Source: Paenibacillus sp. HWE-109
Lineage (GTDB): Bacteria > Bacillota > Bacilli > Paenibacillales > NBRC-103111
Length of the DNA: 64,000 nucleotides
NCBI RefSeq assembly: GCF_022163125.1
Contig: NZ_CP091881.1
Location: forward strand, 4,960,001-5,024,000
Direction: 5' to 3'
Positions within the stretch are counted from its first letter, which is position 1. Every line of letters begins with the position of its first letter. Shown here one piece after another: positions 10,148-18,106 of the stretch. A program made the position numbers and the translations under genes. The notes below the pieces were generated by a model. It was given only the letters and a program-made list of their open reading frames with translations. It searched no databases and was not told the DNA's origin.

Positions 10148-10294
10148 TTACTTGTTTGCAGTACCTTCATTCTCCGAAATCCCTAGCTTGATACGATCCC
10201 CCACCTCCAAGGAAGCGTTTACATATTTTCCCGTGAGATCCTCAATATTGTTTACGTGTAACGGATTTGTCCCATGTAGTTGTCCGCCTCTCAT
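10148..10294 (-). CDS. Small 48-aa ORF between the GH9-like and SLH genes
   Basis: The frame reads MRGGQLHGTNPLHVNNIEDL onward and ends in GISENEGTANK. A GGGGAGGTGA sequence stands directly before the ATG; the 3-base spacing is short but the match is strong. It sits 41 bases after the GH9-like stop and 23 bases before the SLH gene start, on the same strand, so all three could be one transcript. It is hydrophilic with no recognised domain. It could be a genuine small protein or the tail of a lost coding region. Confidence 0.4.
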   Translation of the reverse strand: MRGGQLHGTNPLHVNNIEDLTGKYVNASLEVGDRIKLGISENEGTANK

Positions 10295-10335
10295 TCACCT
10301 CCCCTGTTTGGCATTAATTAGAAAGAAGGAGCCTT

Positions 10336-13095
10336 CTATAGCTCCGATACTATCGTTACTTTTGCCAATTTCTTAAACAATCCGTATCCATACGAGAATT
10401 CCAGTCTTCCGGCACCTTCCGGCACAAGGTAAACGCCTATGAAATACATGCTGTCTTGGTCTTCTTTAGTCACACATAGACACTCCATTTTGCCTGAAAT
10501 CGTATCGGTTACTTGGACCCTCGCTGTCTCTACCTTTTCACTGTCCATATGAATTGGCGCTTTTAATCGAATTTGAACGCCCTCTCCAATTTGTGCTTGA
10601 TCCCTATCAATCATAAGTTCAATTTCATCCCCAGCGCTATAAGCAATTGAACAGTTCCATGCTGAATTGAAAGCCACCCAGCCTTCAACATATCCGGGAT
10701 CTGCTTTTGGATTAAAGGGGTACGCCATTTCTTTCGGCGAAGCATCAATTCGTCCCGGGACGTCACCAAGTCGACCATTTCCAGCGACTTCATGCTTAGA
10801 GAACCAGCCCGAATGCGCCCCTTCGATATCCCTGACAGCATCAAAAAAGAACATTCGGCCATAGGGATTGCGACCAAACATATGATCGATTCCTGCGATG
10901 CCGATTTCCTTCAGCCGCCCGGCCACTTGTGGGTTATCGATGACTCTCGCAGCAGCAAACATCGCTGCCTGAATACCCGCCTCACTCCCTGGCTCATTCA
11001 TTATCGCCGTAATTCGGGGGTCATTGGCCTTGGCATAAGCCGCTCCAGTCCAGTAGTCTTGTTCATCGCCAGCAGAGACAGAAGATGCCATCCTCATATC
11101 CCACATATTGGCGGAGCGTGCGATCATTTTTTTCGCCCAACGATTGATTTCAGTGATTAATCTTGCCGGTGCTTGTTGAGGGTACATCTCCTGAAAATAA
11201 GCAAGATTTTGCATAACGATGTACTCACTCATTCGCTGACCTTTGGAATAATAAGGGCTTGCTATATCAATATGGTCAAGGATATATTCACAATTTCTGT
11301 AAGCTGTATCCAAATACCGTTCCTCTCCGCCAAGCCGATCCCGTTTGACTACCTCGTACATCAACAGATTCGGAACGATCGCATGCGCCGGCGGAAAAGA
11401 GCCTTTAATTCCTCCAAATACGGTTTGAACCTCAAGGAGGTTATACTTTTCGCCCTCAATATCGTACCATTTCTGTGTATTTGTCTGATCGGACGAAGTC
11501 CACTCCTCGATTGTAAAATCTCTGATTCTTATGTAATCCTCCTCTGACACATACGCCTTGATAGAAGGACAAAGATAGATGAAATACGATAACTGTTCCT
11601 TAATGAGAGGATGCAAACTATGAGCTTGATTCACCTTCAGGTCATAGTACCGTTCTACTGCAAACTTCATCAGCCAAATCAGGTCTGGCTCATTCTGCGT
11701 TTTCAACTTATTAAACATCGTTTGGTCAAGCTGAAAAATGTTTCGCGGCATGTTTTCGTACAAGGACGGATTCGACATATACATCAACGCCAACGAGCCT
11801 AACTCAAATGAAAACTGATGGCTGTCGCGCCAGGCGATACTGGTAAGTCCAGGAAGCCAGGCATCGTTTCTGGCATGATTCATGAAGGCGACTGCCGGAG
11901 GAACGGAAACACGCTGAATCCAATGATTTGCCACAGTAAACGTATAAGAAACGGCACCATTTGACTCGACATAGTATACGCTTTTCTTATCAGGGTTCAG
12001 CTTAGAGAAATCGGCTATATAGTTGACAACCTCTCCCGAATAAACCGTTTCATTTGTCTGAGCATCCTTGATAAAGAAGGGGGTTTCATCAGGTGTATTG
12101 ACAACTGTCGCTCTCTTGGCTCTCCCTATGTCATATCCGGATTGATTGACTAGTATAGCAACCGTTTCCGTATCCGCTTCACCCATCATATTCGCAGGGG
12201 CGTCCTCCGCTGCATCCGTTCGGACCAGTTTAACTGCCGAGGCATAGGTATCCCTCTCTGACATTACCTCCAAAGTTACCCCTAAACCGGTATCCCCCGC
12301 AGCGCGAACCGTCAGAAGTTTCGTCCAGCCTCCTCTGTACCGCTTTTCTTGATCGATTTCTTTGATCCAACTACCATGCAATGTTTGGACCGTATATTTT
12401 ACACTTGCCCCGCTGTTATTCCCATAAGGCATCCAAACATACACCGCAAAATCCCCCTCTTCTTGTGCGGATAGATTGGGTGTCGTTACGTACCACTTCA
12501 CGGAATCTCCCAGCGTCGATGACACTCTGGTGATGCTTTTCTCTAAATAATTTTCTAGACGGGCATCCTTCCAGTCTCCCAATTCGGTATACGCGGCGTC
12601 GGTGCAATCTAGAATCTCACCTTTTATTTCGAAATATGCCGGTGACGAAACTCCTTCAATTGCAGAACGCTTAGTTATAAACGATCTGCTATTCGCCAAT
12701 GCTTTCGTTCCCTCGGTAAACTCCAACATGATCGACGTTCCCCGAGTGCATCCGTCCTGTGAGATCAATTTGACATACTCGCTTCCGTCAGCTCTAAACC
12801 AGTATGTGCCTAATTCTACCCAGCCTGATTCACCAGCAGATGGAGAAGATGCTGCCCAGTCGCAGGCGCCGTTATGACGGATTTCATAATGCTGTTCTCC
12901 GCCTGCCTTAATTGTATATACAGATACCTTATAAAGACCCGCTTTCTCAAATGCTGGCACGAAAAACAGTGAGTTTCCAGCCGTATTTGAGTAAATTGTA
13001 TCTTGTTCCCTGTTTCCTCTGAGTTTGGACAGAAACCATTCTCCCTGTATGAAACATGCTTTATCCCAGCAATCTATTATGATTGTAGAACCCAA
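10336..13095 (-). CDS. GH9-like (cellulase superfamily) protein with N-terminal beta domains
   Basis: 919 residues. Two N-terminal beta-sandwich domains (about 1-110 and 130-295) resemble those of the neighbouring SLH protein. An Ig-like domain typical of GH9 enzymes follows (starts near 312, ILVNQSGYD). The (alpha/alpha)6 region has WRDSHQFSFELG near 420, FGRNPYGRMFFF near 742 and VEGWVAFNSAWN near 805, in the places of the GH9 base, substrate and acid regions, although the classic DAGD motif is not literal. No signal peptide is visible. It probably acts on a plant or microbial polysaccharide fragment; the substrate is unknown. A direct-repeat operator lies 60 bp upstream. Confidence 0.75.
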   Translation of the reverse strand: MGSTIIIDCWDKACFIQGEWFLSKLRGNREQDTIYSNTAGNSLFFVPAFEKAGLYKVSVYTIKAGGEQHYEIRHNGACDWAASSPSAGESGWVELGTYWFRADGSEYVKLISQDGCTRGTSIMLEFTEGTKALANSRSFITKRSAIEGVSSPAYFEIKGEILDCTDAAYTELGDWKDARLENYLEKSITRVSSTLGDSVKWYVTTPNLSAQEEGDFAVYVWMPYGNNSGASVKYTVQTLHGSWIKEIDQEKRYRGGWTKLLTVRAAGDTGLGVTLEVMSERDTYASAVKLVRTDAAEDAPANMMGEADTETVAILVNQSGYDIGRAKRATVVNTPDETPFFIKDAQTNETVYSGEVVNYIADFSKLNPDKKSVYYVESNGAVSYTFTVANHWIQRVSVPPAVAFMNHARNDAWLPGLTSIAWRDSHQFSFELGSLALMYMSNPSLYENMPRNIFQLDQTMFNKLKTQNEPDLIWLMKFAVERYYDLKVNQAHSLHPLIKEQLSYFIYLCPSIKAYVSEEDYIRIRDFTIEEWTSSDQTNTQKWYDIEGEKYNLLEVQTVFGGIKGSFPPAHAIVPNLLMYEVVKRDRLGGEERYLDTAYRNCEYILDHIDIASPYYSKGQRMSEYIVMQNLAYFQEMYPQQAPARLITEINRWAKKMIARSANMWDMRMASSVSAGDEQDYWTGAAYAKANDPRITAIMNEPGSEAGIQAAMFAAARVIDNPQVAGRLKEIGIAGIDHMFGRNPYGRMFFFDAVRDIEGAHSGWFSKHEVAGNGRLGDVPGRIDASPKEMAYPFNPKADPGYVEGWVAFNSAWNCSIAYSAGDEIELMIDRDQAQIGEGVQIRLKAPIHMDSEKVETARVQVTDTISGKMECLCVTKEDQDSMYFIGVYLVPEGAGRLEFSYGYGLFKKLAKVTIVSEL

Positions 13096-13154
13096 CGTTC
13101 ATATACCTCCTACTTGCTTGTTAATTCATTATTACTTACGAAGACCCTATAAAG

Positions 13155-13192
13155 TAAGGAATAGATTTATTCATCATCAGTAACAAATTTAC
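13155..13192 (-). promoter_or_regulatory. Direct-repeat operator, copy 3, upstream of the GH9-like gene
   Basis: The minus strand shows TAAATTTGTTAC and, 22 bp on, TAAATCTATTCC, followed by CTTTATAGG as a likely -10 region. It is nearly identical to copy 1. Confidence 0.62.
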
Positions 13193-13337
13193 TCTTTCTT
13201 GTAGAAATAGAGCTTTGGTTCTTGCTTAACAGCTTGAAACAATACGCGCGAAAATCCTTAACATGGAAGTCATATGGCATAATAGGTCATACTACCCAAT
13301 CAAATATGGGATCTACATCTAATAATGGAAAAATTTA

Positions 13338-13366
13338 TTGACTCAAATTAATATTTCTCATAGAAT
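13338..13366 (+). promoter_or_regulatory. Sigma-A-type promoter for the serine hydrolase
   Basis: TTGACT and TAGAAT are separated by exactly 17 bp. The start codon is about 130 bases downstream. The rest of 13193-13497 shows nothing else recognisable. Confidence 0.5.
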
Positions 13367-13497
13367 GAACCGAAAGTGAATTGCGAGAAGTTGGATATGT
13401 TTAATCTGGTTCAATAAAAGTTCTGTCGTTGTAGATGGGATTGATTCGATTATTCAAGGTTAATAAATAAAATTTGTTGTTACTGGAGGGATCAATA

Positions 13498-14616
13498 TTG
13501 TCTGTTGTGATTTGGACAGCTCTGGTCGTGTGTCTACTTATCATCGCCTTTTTTGCATTAGCAGCTATTCTGCAATATGCGGATAATAAAAAAACCGCAC
13601 AGCATGTACTGACCTATTTTGCGAAAAATAGAGTCTATAGCTCATTATACATTTTGCATAACGACCAACCTGTTCTTGAATATAATTCAAACAAAGTCAT
13701 GCCACTAGCCAGTACTGTTAAATTAATTCTTGCAGTGGAATATGCCAAGCAAGCAGCTCATGGGCTCATTAATCCTGAAACGCTAGTCAGCCTCAATGAT
13801 GTGGAGAGATACTATATTCCTGGCACGGATGGAGGAGCTCATTCAAGCTGGAAATATGATTTGAAGGATTATCTTGAGAACAGCAATGAAGTGACACTGG
13901 ACGAAATCGCAAGAGGAATGATTCAGTTCAGTTCGAATGCTTGTACCGAATATATATTTGAGCTGCTTGGAGGAGACAGAATTAATGCAAGCTTGGCAGA
14001 ACTGGGGATGTTGAACCATACCTCCATATTCCCGATTTCTTCGGCCATGCTAGCTTCGATGTATGTACATGATAAAGAAGGGTTGGAGGGTAAACGTTTA
14101 ATCAAGCGTATGCGTGAAATGAGTCAAGAGGAATATATGTCCTATGCTTGTATACTGCATAACATTCTAAAAAATGAGTCTGATTCAGCGACGATCAAAA
14201 CATTGAACAGAAAAGAGAGCTTCAAAAGAAGCATTCAAAAGCTGGAGTCCGAGCGATTGCCCAGCGGAACAACAAAAGAATATGCTTCTTTAATGAATAA
14301 AATCAATAGCGCCACCTATTTTTCCCCCGACGTTCAAAAAATTTTGGATCGTTTGGTAGGAAGACAACCCTCCGCAAAATCCCAATATACTAGAATCGGG
14401 TTCAAAGGTGGGACTACACTATTTGTTGTTACTTCGGCCATGTATGGATGCAAGAAGAACGGTGAAACGATAGAAATTGCAGCCTTCGTTAACAATTCAA
14501 CGGGAACAGAGAACTTATGGTTGAGAAACAAGTTCGATGACTTTCTGGCGACGATGATGCGGGATGACGAGTTTAGAAATAAGGTTATCGAGAAGCTTGC
14601 TTCAATTGCAAACTAA
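13498..14616 (+). CDS. Membrane-anchored serine beta-lactamase-like hydrolase
   Basis: 372 residues from a TTG start. A GGAGGG site 7 bases upstream favours this start over TTG codons further 5'. One N-terminal membrane helix (about 5-28) anchors the protein with the enzyme domain outside. The three active-site motifs of the class A beta-lactamase/penicillin-binding fold are visible: STVK near residue 72 (nucleophile Ser and Lys), SSN near 146 (SxN), and KGGT near 303 in the place of K-T/S-G. It is more divergent and longer than true class A beta-lactamases, so a wall peptidase or esterase role is as likely as antibiotic hydrolysis. No beta-lactamase regulator is adjacent. Confidence 0.75.
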   Translation: MSVVIWTALVVCLLIIAFFALAAILQYADNKKTAQHVLTYFAKNRVYSSLYILHNDQPVLEYNSNKVMPLASTVKLILAVEYAKQAAHGLINPETLVSLNDVERYYIPGTDGGAHSSWKYDLKDYLENSNEVTLDEIARGMIQFSSNACTEYIFELLGGDRINASLAELGMLNHTSIFPISSAMLASMYVHDKEGLEGKRLIKRMREMSQEEYMSYACILHNILKNESDSATIKTLNRKESFKRSIQKLESERLPSGTTKEYASLMNKINSATYFSPDVQKILDRLVGRQPSAKSQYTRIGFKGGTTLFVVTSAMYGCKKNGETIEIAAFVNNSTGTENLWLRNKFDDFLATMMRDDEFRNKVIEKLASIAN

Positions 14617-14710
14617 CATAGTGATCTTTTGGTTATGCGGAAAAAGCAGAGACATTCACAGTCCATTCCGCAAAATGTTAACTGCTCTTTCCTCACTAGT
14701 CAAAGCCTTG

Positions 14711-14900
14711 CCCCTTTACGAACTCAATAACCCTTATTCGATCAAAATCGCTCATTCTGAAAATCTAACGATTTCCAGATGCGTTATTTTAAGCAAATGA
14801 TCACCATTCCGCCTATAAAATGCTCGATAGCGCCAACTCAGTTCATTAAATCGCCAAAGCAGCTATTTTTCGGTATATAAGCATCATCCGGTTCATTAGA
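14711..14900. repeat. Dispersed ~190-bp intergenic repeat, copy A
   Basis: Begins around ACGAACTCAATAAC, contains ATCAAAATCGCTCATTCTGA, and ends with a GTTCATTAAATCGCCAAAGC block and a final GTTCATTAGA. The same order recurs at 44264-44453 and 60550-60728, with a fragment at 50121-50147. It has no open frame. Confidence 0.8.
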
Positions 14901-14901
14901 T

Positions 14902-14940
14902 AAAAAGGAGCTAAGCATATCAAGCCGCTTAGCTCCTTTT
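14902..14940 (-). terminator. Terminator after the His/Met-rich lipoprotein
   Basis: AAAAGGAGCTAAGC and GCTTAGCTCCTTTT form a perfect 14-bp stem with a 10-base loop. The T-tract is within the arm on the minus strand. Confidence 0.9.
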
Positions 14941-14947
14941 CCAATCA

Positions 14948-15754
14948 TTACGGTACTTTCACAACATAAGGTACCGTAAATACTTTACCATTTTGCTGGA
15001 ATTGTCCCCAAATCTTATATACACCGCTGTGCGGGAATGTCGTCATAAATTTGGCATCAGGTCCCGACGCTTTCTCATCTGTCGGATGCACGTGCAGGTA
15101 ATTTCCGGCATCTTGCGTTAAGATCACCACGTGCCCAACTGCCCCTAAGTAAGGCTGCAGATCTGTTACAGGTTTCTTCGTCTGAGCGTCTTTGATATTG
15201 AAGTTCAAGTCGAGCTCCATGCCCGCCATAAGGTGATCAATGGAAAGCGTTACTTCCTTGCCGTCCACCACTTTAGTTAATGAAGCATCAGGTTCAATTG
15301 CTTTTTGAGCAGGAAGGTTACCTTGAACTGTCACCCATTGGCTCTTGCTCATTGCTCCCATACCCGTTGGCGTAATATCCGCAATCACCTTGAACTCGCC
15401 TGCAGTCGGAAATTGTGTGGTAACGGTAAATTCACCTTTTCCTTTATAATCCGGGTGAATGTGATTAAAGAAAGATAAATCTTTGCTGACAATAATAAAG
15501 TGCATCTGTTTCTCATGCACGGTATCAAATTTTTCAATTGATTTGCCGTCTTTATCCTGAACTTTTATCGTAATCATAGTATCTTGGTTCGGCATTGTCT
15601 TATCACTAGAAAGCTTAAACTGTGCTTGGACATTGTCTGCTTGCGTGGAACCTGCTTCTTTCGTCATGCCGCTATGGTCCATCGAACCCCCTGATTTACC
15701 GCATGCCGTTAAGAGAGCAGCCGTAAGCAGAATTGAAATGGCTATTTTTTTCAT
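14948..15754 (-). CDS. Secreted lipoprotein with FixH/YtkA-like beta domains
   Basis: 268 residues. The signal peptide ends in an LLTAC lipobox (lipidated Cys about 18), so it is anchored on the outer face of the membrane. The mature N-terminus holds MDHSGM, a His/Met motif frequent in copper-handling proteins. Two related halves carry HIHP (about residue 99) and HVHP (about 222), each followed by a FPTAGEF- or FPHSGVY-like strand pair, resembling YtkA/FixH-type folds. It follows a two-component system on the same strand but has its own promoter in the 120-bp gap. A metal-related role is inference. Confidence 0.75.
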   Translation of the reverse strand: MKKIAISILLTAALLTACGKSGGSMDHSGMTKEAGSTQADNVQAQFKLSSDKTMPNQDTMITIKVQDKDGKSIEKFDTVHEKQMHFIIVSKDLSFFNHIHPDYKGKGEFTVTTQFPTAGEFKVIADITPTGMGAMSKSQWVTVQGNLPAQKAIEPDASLTKVVDGKEVTLSIDHLMAGMELDLNFNIKDAQTKKPVTDLQPYLGAVGHVVILTQDAGNYLHVHPTDEKASGPDAKFMTTFPHSGVYKIWGQFQQNGKVFTVPYVVKVP

Positions 15755-15821
15755 AATTTCCTCCTCAAATTCTTATGAGATCTTTGATCTGTGATCTAAG
15801 TCACTCCTCTTGATAACCTTT

Positions 15822-15855
15822 ATTATAAAAGATGCTTATGTAGATCTTATGTAGA
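15822..15855 (-). promoter_or_regulatory. Response-regulator-type promoter of the lipoprotein gene
   Basis: On the minus strand a perfect TATAAT (15827-15822) lacks a -35 hexamer at the right distance. In its place stand two exact TCTACATAA copies (15836-15844 and 15847-15855) 11 bp apart. Tandem sites one helical turn apart over the -35 region are the hallmark of OmpR/PhoB-family activation. The OmpR-type regulator encoded just upstream is the obvious candidate. Confidence 0.6.
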
Positions 15856-15874
15856 CTTAAGATCTTAATTACAT

Positions 15875-16948
15875 CTACACTAAAATCTTGGGAATATGTA
15901 TCTCTACGATTGTTCCTTCACCAACACGGCTTTCCATTCGAATAGTTCCTCCATGCGCTTGCACCAATTTGTTTACAATCGTTAATCCAATCCCACTTCC
16001 GCCTGATTTACGATCCCGGGACTTCTCTGCGCGGTAGAAACGTTCAAATACAAAACTTAGATCCTCTTCCTTAATTCCAATTCCAGTATCCGATACAAGA
16101 ATGATCACGGAGTGTTGTTCTTCCTTCACTTCAACAGAGACCTTCCCCCCTTGGGGCGTAAACTTTAGCGCATTCGTTAAAAGGTTCACCACAATTTGAC
16201 CTAATCGCTGCCTATCCAGTACAGTTTCAACGTTAGTTAAACTTTCAAATACAAGATGAACTCCCTTTTGGTCAAAAGAAGCCCGAATCGCTTCGATATT
16301 GCGATGAACAATGACTGCTACATTTTCTTGATGCAGCTTCAGCCTGAAATGGGGGGACTCCATTTCCGTTAATTGCTCTAAATCGCCTACCAGGAATCGC
16401 AAACGTTCAATCTCCTCATAACAAGACTCCAGTCGCTCGGGACTTGGCGTCCAAACGCCATCTATCATCGCTTCCATATGGCTTTTGAGTGTTGCAAGCG
16501 GCGTTCTTAATTCATGCGCCACATCAGCCGTCATCGTTTTACGCAACTGCTCTTGATGCATCAGTTGTTCAGCAAGATGATTAAGGGAGCCCCCCAGATC
16601 GGCGATCTCGTCATTTCCTTTGACTGTTGTTCTTGCTCTAAGTTCTCCTTGCGCCATTCGCTCTGCGACCTTTTTCATTTGTATCAGCGGAGCTGTGATT
16701 CTCTTGGCGACCAAAAGACTTATCAGAACGGAGAGCAATATGCACAGAATGGCAGACCAAAGAACAGACTGTACTACTGCCTGCTCAAAATGGGCATCAA
16801 ATGTCGGTGAGTTCATCTCCATCGTTTGAGATTGATATAAGGAGAAGTGGTAATGTGTCGTTACGATAAACGCTATGGTTGAGATGAGCAAAACACCGGA
16901 AGCTATGCTAATAAATGCGATGACAATTCGTGCGTATAACCCTCTCAC
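15875..16948 (-). CDS. Sensor histidine kinase
   Basis: 357 residues. Two membrane helices (about 9-31 and 62-84) enclose a short external loop of about 30 residues. Then come a HAMP linker, a HisKA domain with the phospho-accepting His in DVAHELRTP (about 145), and an ATPase domain with an N box (LLTNALKF), G1 (DTGIGI) and G2 (GSGIGLTIV). It overlaps the response regulator gene by 4 bases (ATGA), so the two are translationally coupled. The small sensor loop suggests sensing within or near the membrane. The neighbouring His/Met lipoprotein hints at a metal or envelope signal, not proven. Confidence 0.93.
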   Translation of the reverse strand: MRGLYARIVIAFISIASGVLLISTIAFIVTTHYHFSLYQSQTMEMNSPTFDAHFEQAVVQSVLWSAILCILLSVLISLLVAKRITAPLIQMKKVAERMAQGELRARTTVKGNDEIADLGGSLNHLAEQLMHQEQLRKTMTADVAHELRTPLATLKSHMEAMIDGVWTPSPERLESCYEEIERLRFLVGDLEQLTEMESPHFRLKLHQENVAVIVHRNIEAIRASFDQKGVHLVFESLTNVETVLDRQRLGQIVVNLLTNALKFTPQGGKVSVEVKEEQHSVIILVSDTGIGIKEEDLSFVFERFYRAEKSRDRKSGGSGIGLTIVNKLVQAHGGTIRMESRVGEGTIVEIHIPKILV

Positions 16949-17640
16949 GATGATTCCCCTCCCGTAAACCGATAACCAATGGAGTAAACGGTGACGATGT
17001 ATTGAGGCTTTTTGGGATCCGTTTCTATTTTTTGACGGAGGTTTTTGACATGTTGATCGATGGAACGATGATCGCCTTCATAATCAAAACCGAGCACTTT
17101 TTCAACGAGTTCCTCCCGTGTAAACGTTCGGTTAGGATGATGCGCCAGAATCAGCAGCAATTTATATTCATTCGGAGTTAGAGTTAGCCGTTTGCCGATT
17201 TTATAAACTTCATGTTTCATTGGCCGAATGACAAGATCCTCATGATGAAACGAAATAATTTCTGCAAGAAGCGAATCCTCCTGCGTGCGACGAAGTATAG
17301 CTTTAACTCTTGCTGTTAGTTCACGTGGGCTAAACGGCTTCAAGACATAATCATCGGCACCGAGTGTTAATCCTTGGACGCGGTCATCCTCCGAAACTTT
17401 CGCTGTTAGCATGATGACAGGAACAGGAGAAAACTGCCGTATCGCCCTGCATACATCTTCACCGGGCATGTCCGGCAGCATCAGATCCAGAATAAGCAGA
17501 TCCACATTGCCACCTCGAACGAGTTCAAGTGCTTTGTTCCCTGTTTCGGACTGAATAGCCCGATAGCCCTCATTTTGCAAATAGGACGCAACAACTTCAC
17601 GAATTTTTTCTTCATCATCAACAATTAAAATTGTCTTCAT
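16945..17640 (-). CDS. OmpR/PhoB-family response regulator
   Basis: 231 residues. The N-terminal receiver domain has acidic DDEE at 9-12, the phospho-accepting Asp in LILDLMLPDMPG (about 52) and a conserved Lys in LKPFSP (about 102). The C-terminal winged helix ends in the typical VKNLRQKIE and YIVTVYSIGYRF. It is the first gene of a regulator-kinase pair read towards the lipoprotein gene. Its promoter has a notable G-rich repeat in the spacer (17663-17691). Confidence 0.95.
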   Translation of the reverse strand: MKTILIVDDEEKIREVVASYLQNEGYRAIQSETGNKALELVRGGNVDLLILDLMLPDMPGEDVCRAIRQFSPVPVIMLTAKVSEDDRVQGLTLGADDYVLKPFSPRELTARVKAILRRTQEDSLLAEIISFHHEDLVIRPMKHEVYKIGKRLTLTPNEYKLLLILAHHPNRTFTREELVEKVLGFDYEGDHRSIDQHVKNLRQKIETDPKKPQYIVTVYSIGYRFTGGESS

Positions 17641-17662
17641 AGAATTAATTCACCCCCTTTAG

Positions 17663-17691
17663 AATATACCATACCCCCATACCCTATACAA
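17663..17691 (-). promoter_or_regulatory. Promoter with tandem GGGTATGG repeat in its spacer
   Basis: Minus-strand TTGTAT and TATATT are 17 bp apart, and the spacer is A followed by two exact GGGTATGG units. A G-tract operator between -35 and -10 recalls copper-responsive CsoR-type promoters of Bacillota; this resemblance is from memory and not tested. The ATG of the response regulator is 23 bases downstream. Confidence 0.45.
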
Positions 17692-17770
17692 AATACTAAA
17701 AAAAACCTTTGTCGCTCATTCGATCAGCCTGCCAACAGCAGTTCTCATCCAATCAAGCTAACAAAGGCTT

Positions 17771-17899
17771 TTATTTAAAGAAAAAGAACCAAATAAAAAT
17801 AGCCCAAACAGGGATCATCACAACAAGACTCCACAGACACCCTTTGGCAAAGCTCAATTTGGGCTCCTGCTCCGTCGTTCTCCTATTTTCACTAGACAT
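17771..17899 (-). CDS. Small membrane protein (42 aa)
   Basis: MSSENRRTTEQEPKLSFAKG followed by one strongly hydrophobic helix (CLWSLVVMIPVWAIFIWFFF) and a final Lys. It reads as a single-pass small protein with its N-terminus probably in the cytoplasm. Its ATG overlaps the stop codon of the VOC-fragment ORF by 8 bases (ATGTCTAG), which suggests coupled translation. It has no known family. Confidence 0.5.
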   Translation of the reverse strand: MSSENRRTTEQEPKLSFAKGCLWSLVVMIPVWAIFIWFFFFK

Positions 17900-18029
17900 G
17901 TTCCACCAACTCCAAAGGCAGCCCGTCCGGATCTGCAAAAAATGTATATTTATCTCCTGTAATCGGATCAATCCGCACCGGCTCCACCTTAATTCCCTTA
18001 GCCTGCAATTTCTTCTTTTCCAATCTCAT
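17892..18029 (-). CDS. 45-aa ORF equal to the C-terminal end of a VOC (glyoxalase-fold) protein
   Basis: The sequence contains GIKVEPVRIDPITGDKYTFF and ADPDGLPLELVE, the last beta-alpha-beta unit of glyoxalase/bleomycin-resistance-type proteins, including the metal- or substrate-side Glu. A perfect AGGAGG stands 7 bases before the ATG, so it looks translated although only about one third of a VOC protein remains. Either it is the remnant of a truncated gene that captured a good start, or a genuine mini-protein. It overlaps the small membrane ORF downstream. Confidence 0.5.
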   Translation of the reverse strand: MRLEKKKLQAKGIKVEPVRIDPITGDKYTFFADPDGLPLELVEHV

Positions 18030-18058
18030 AGAGATGCCTCCTATGCCGATTTCTAGTC

Positions 18059-18093
18059 AAAAAACCGCAATCAGGGAGGTTCCTGTCCTGCGG
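18059..18093 (-). terminator. Terminator after the DHH phosphoesterase gene
   Basis: A CCGCA...TGCGG stem with an inner CAGG/CCTG pairing is followed on the minus strand by TTTTTT. Confidence 0.8.
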
Positions 18094-18106
18094 CTGGTTG
18101 TAAGAA

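Noticed and set aside
10209..10224. Catabolite-repression (cre)-like sequence on the minus strand, ATGTAAACGCTTCC
   Set aside because: The last conserved CA of the cre pattern is missing, and the site falls inside the coding part of the 48-aa ORF rather than at a promoter.
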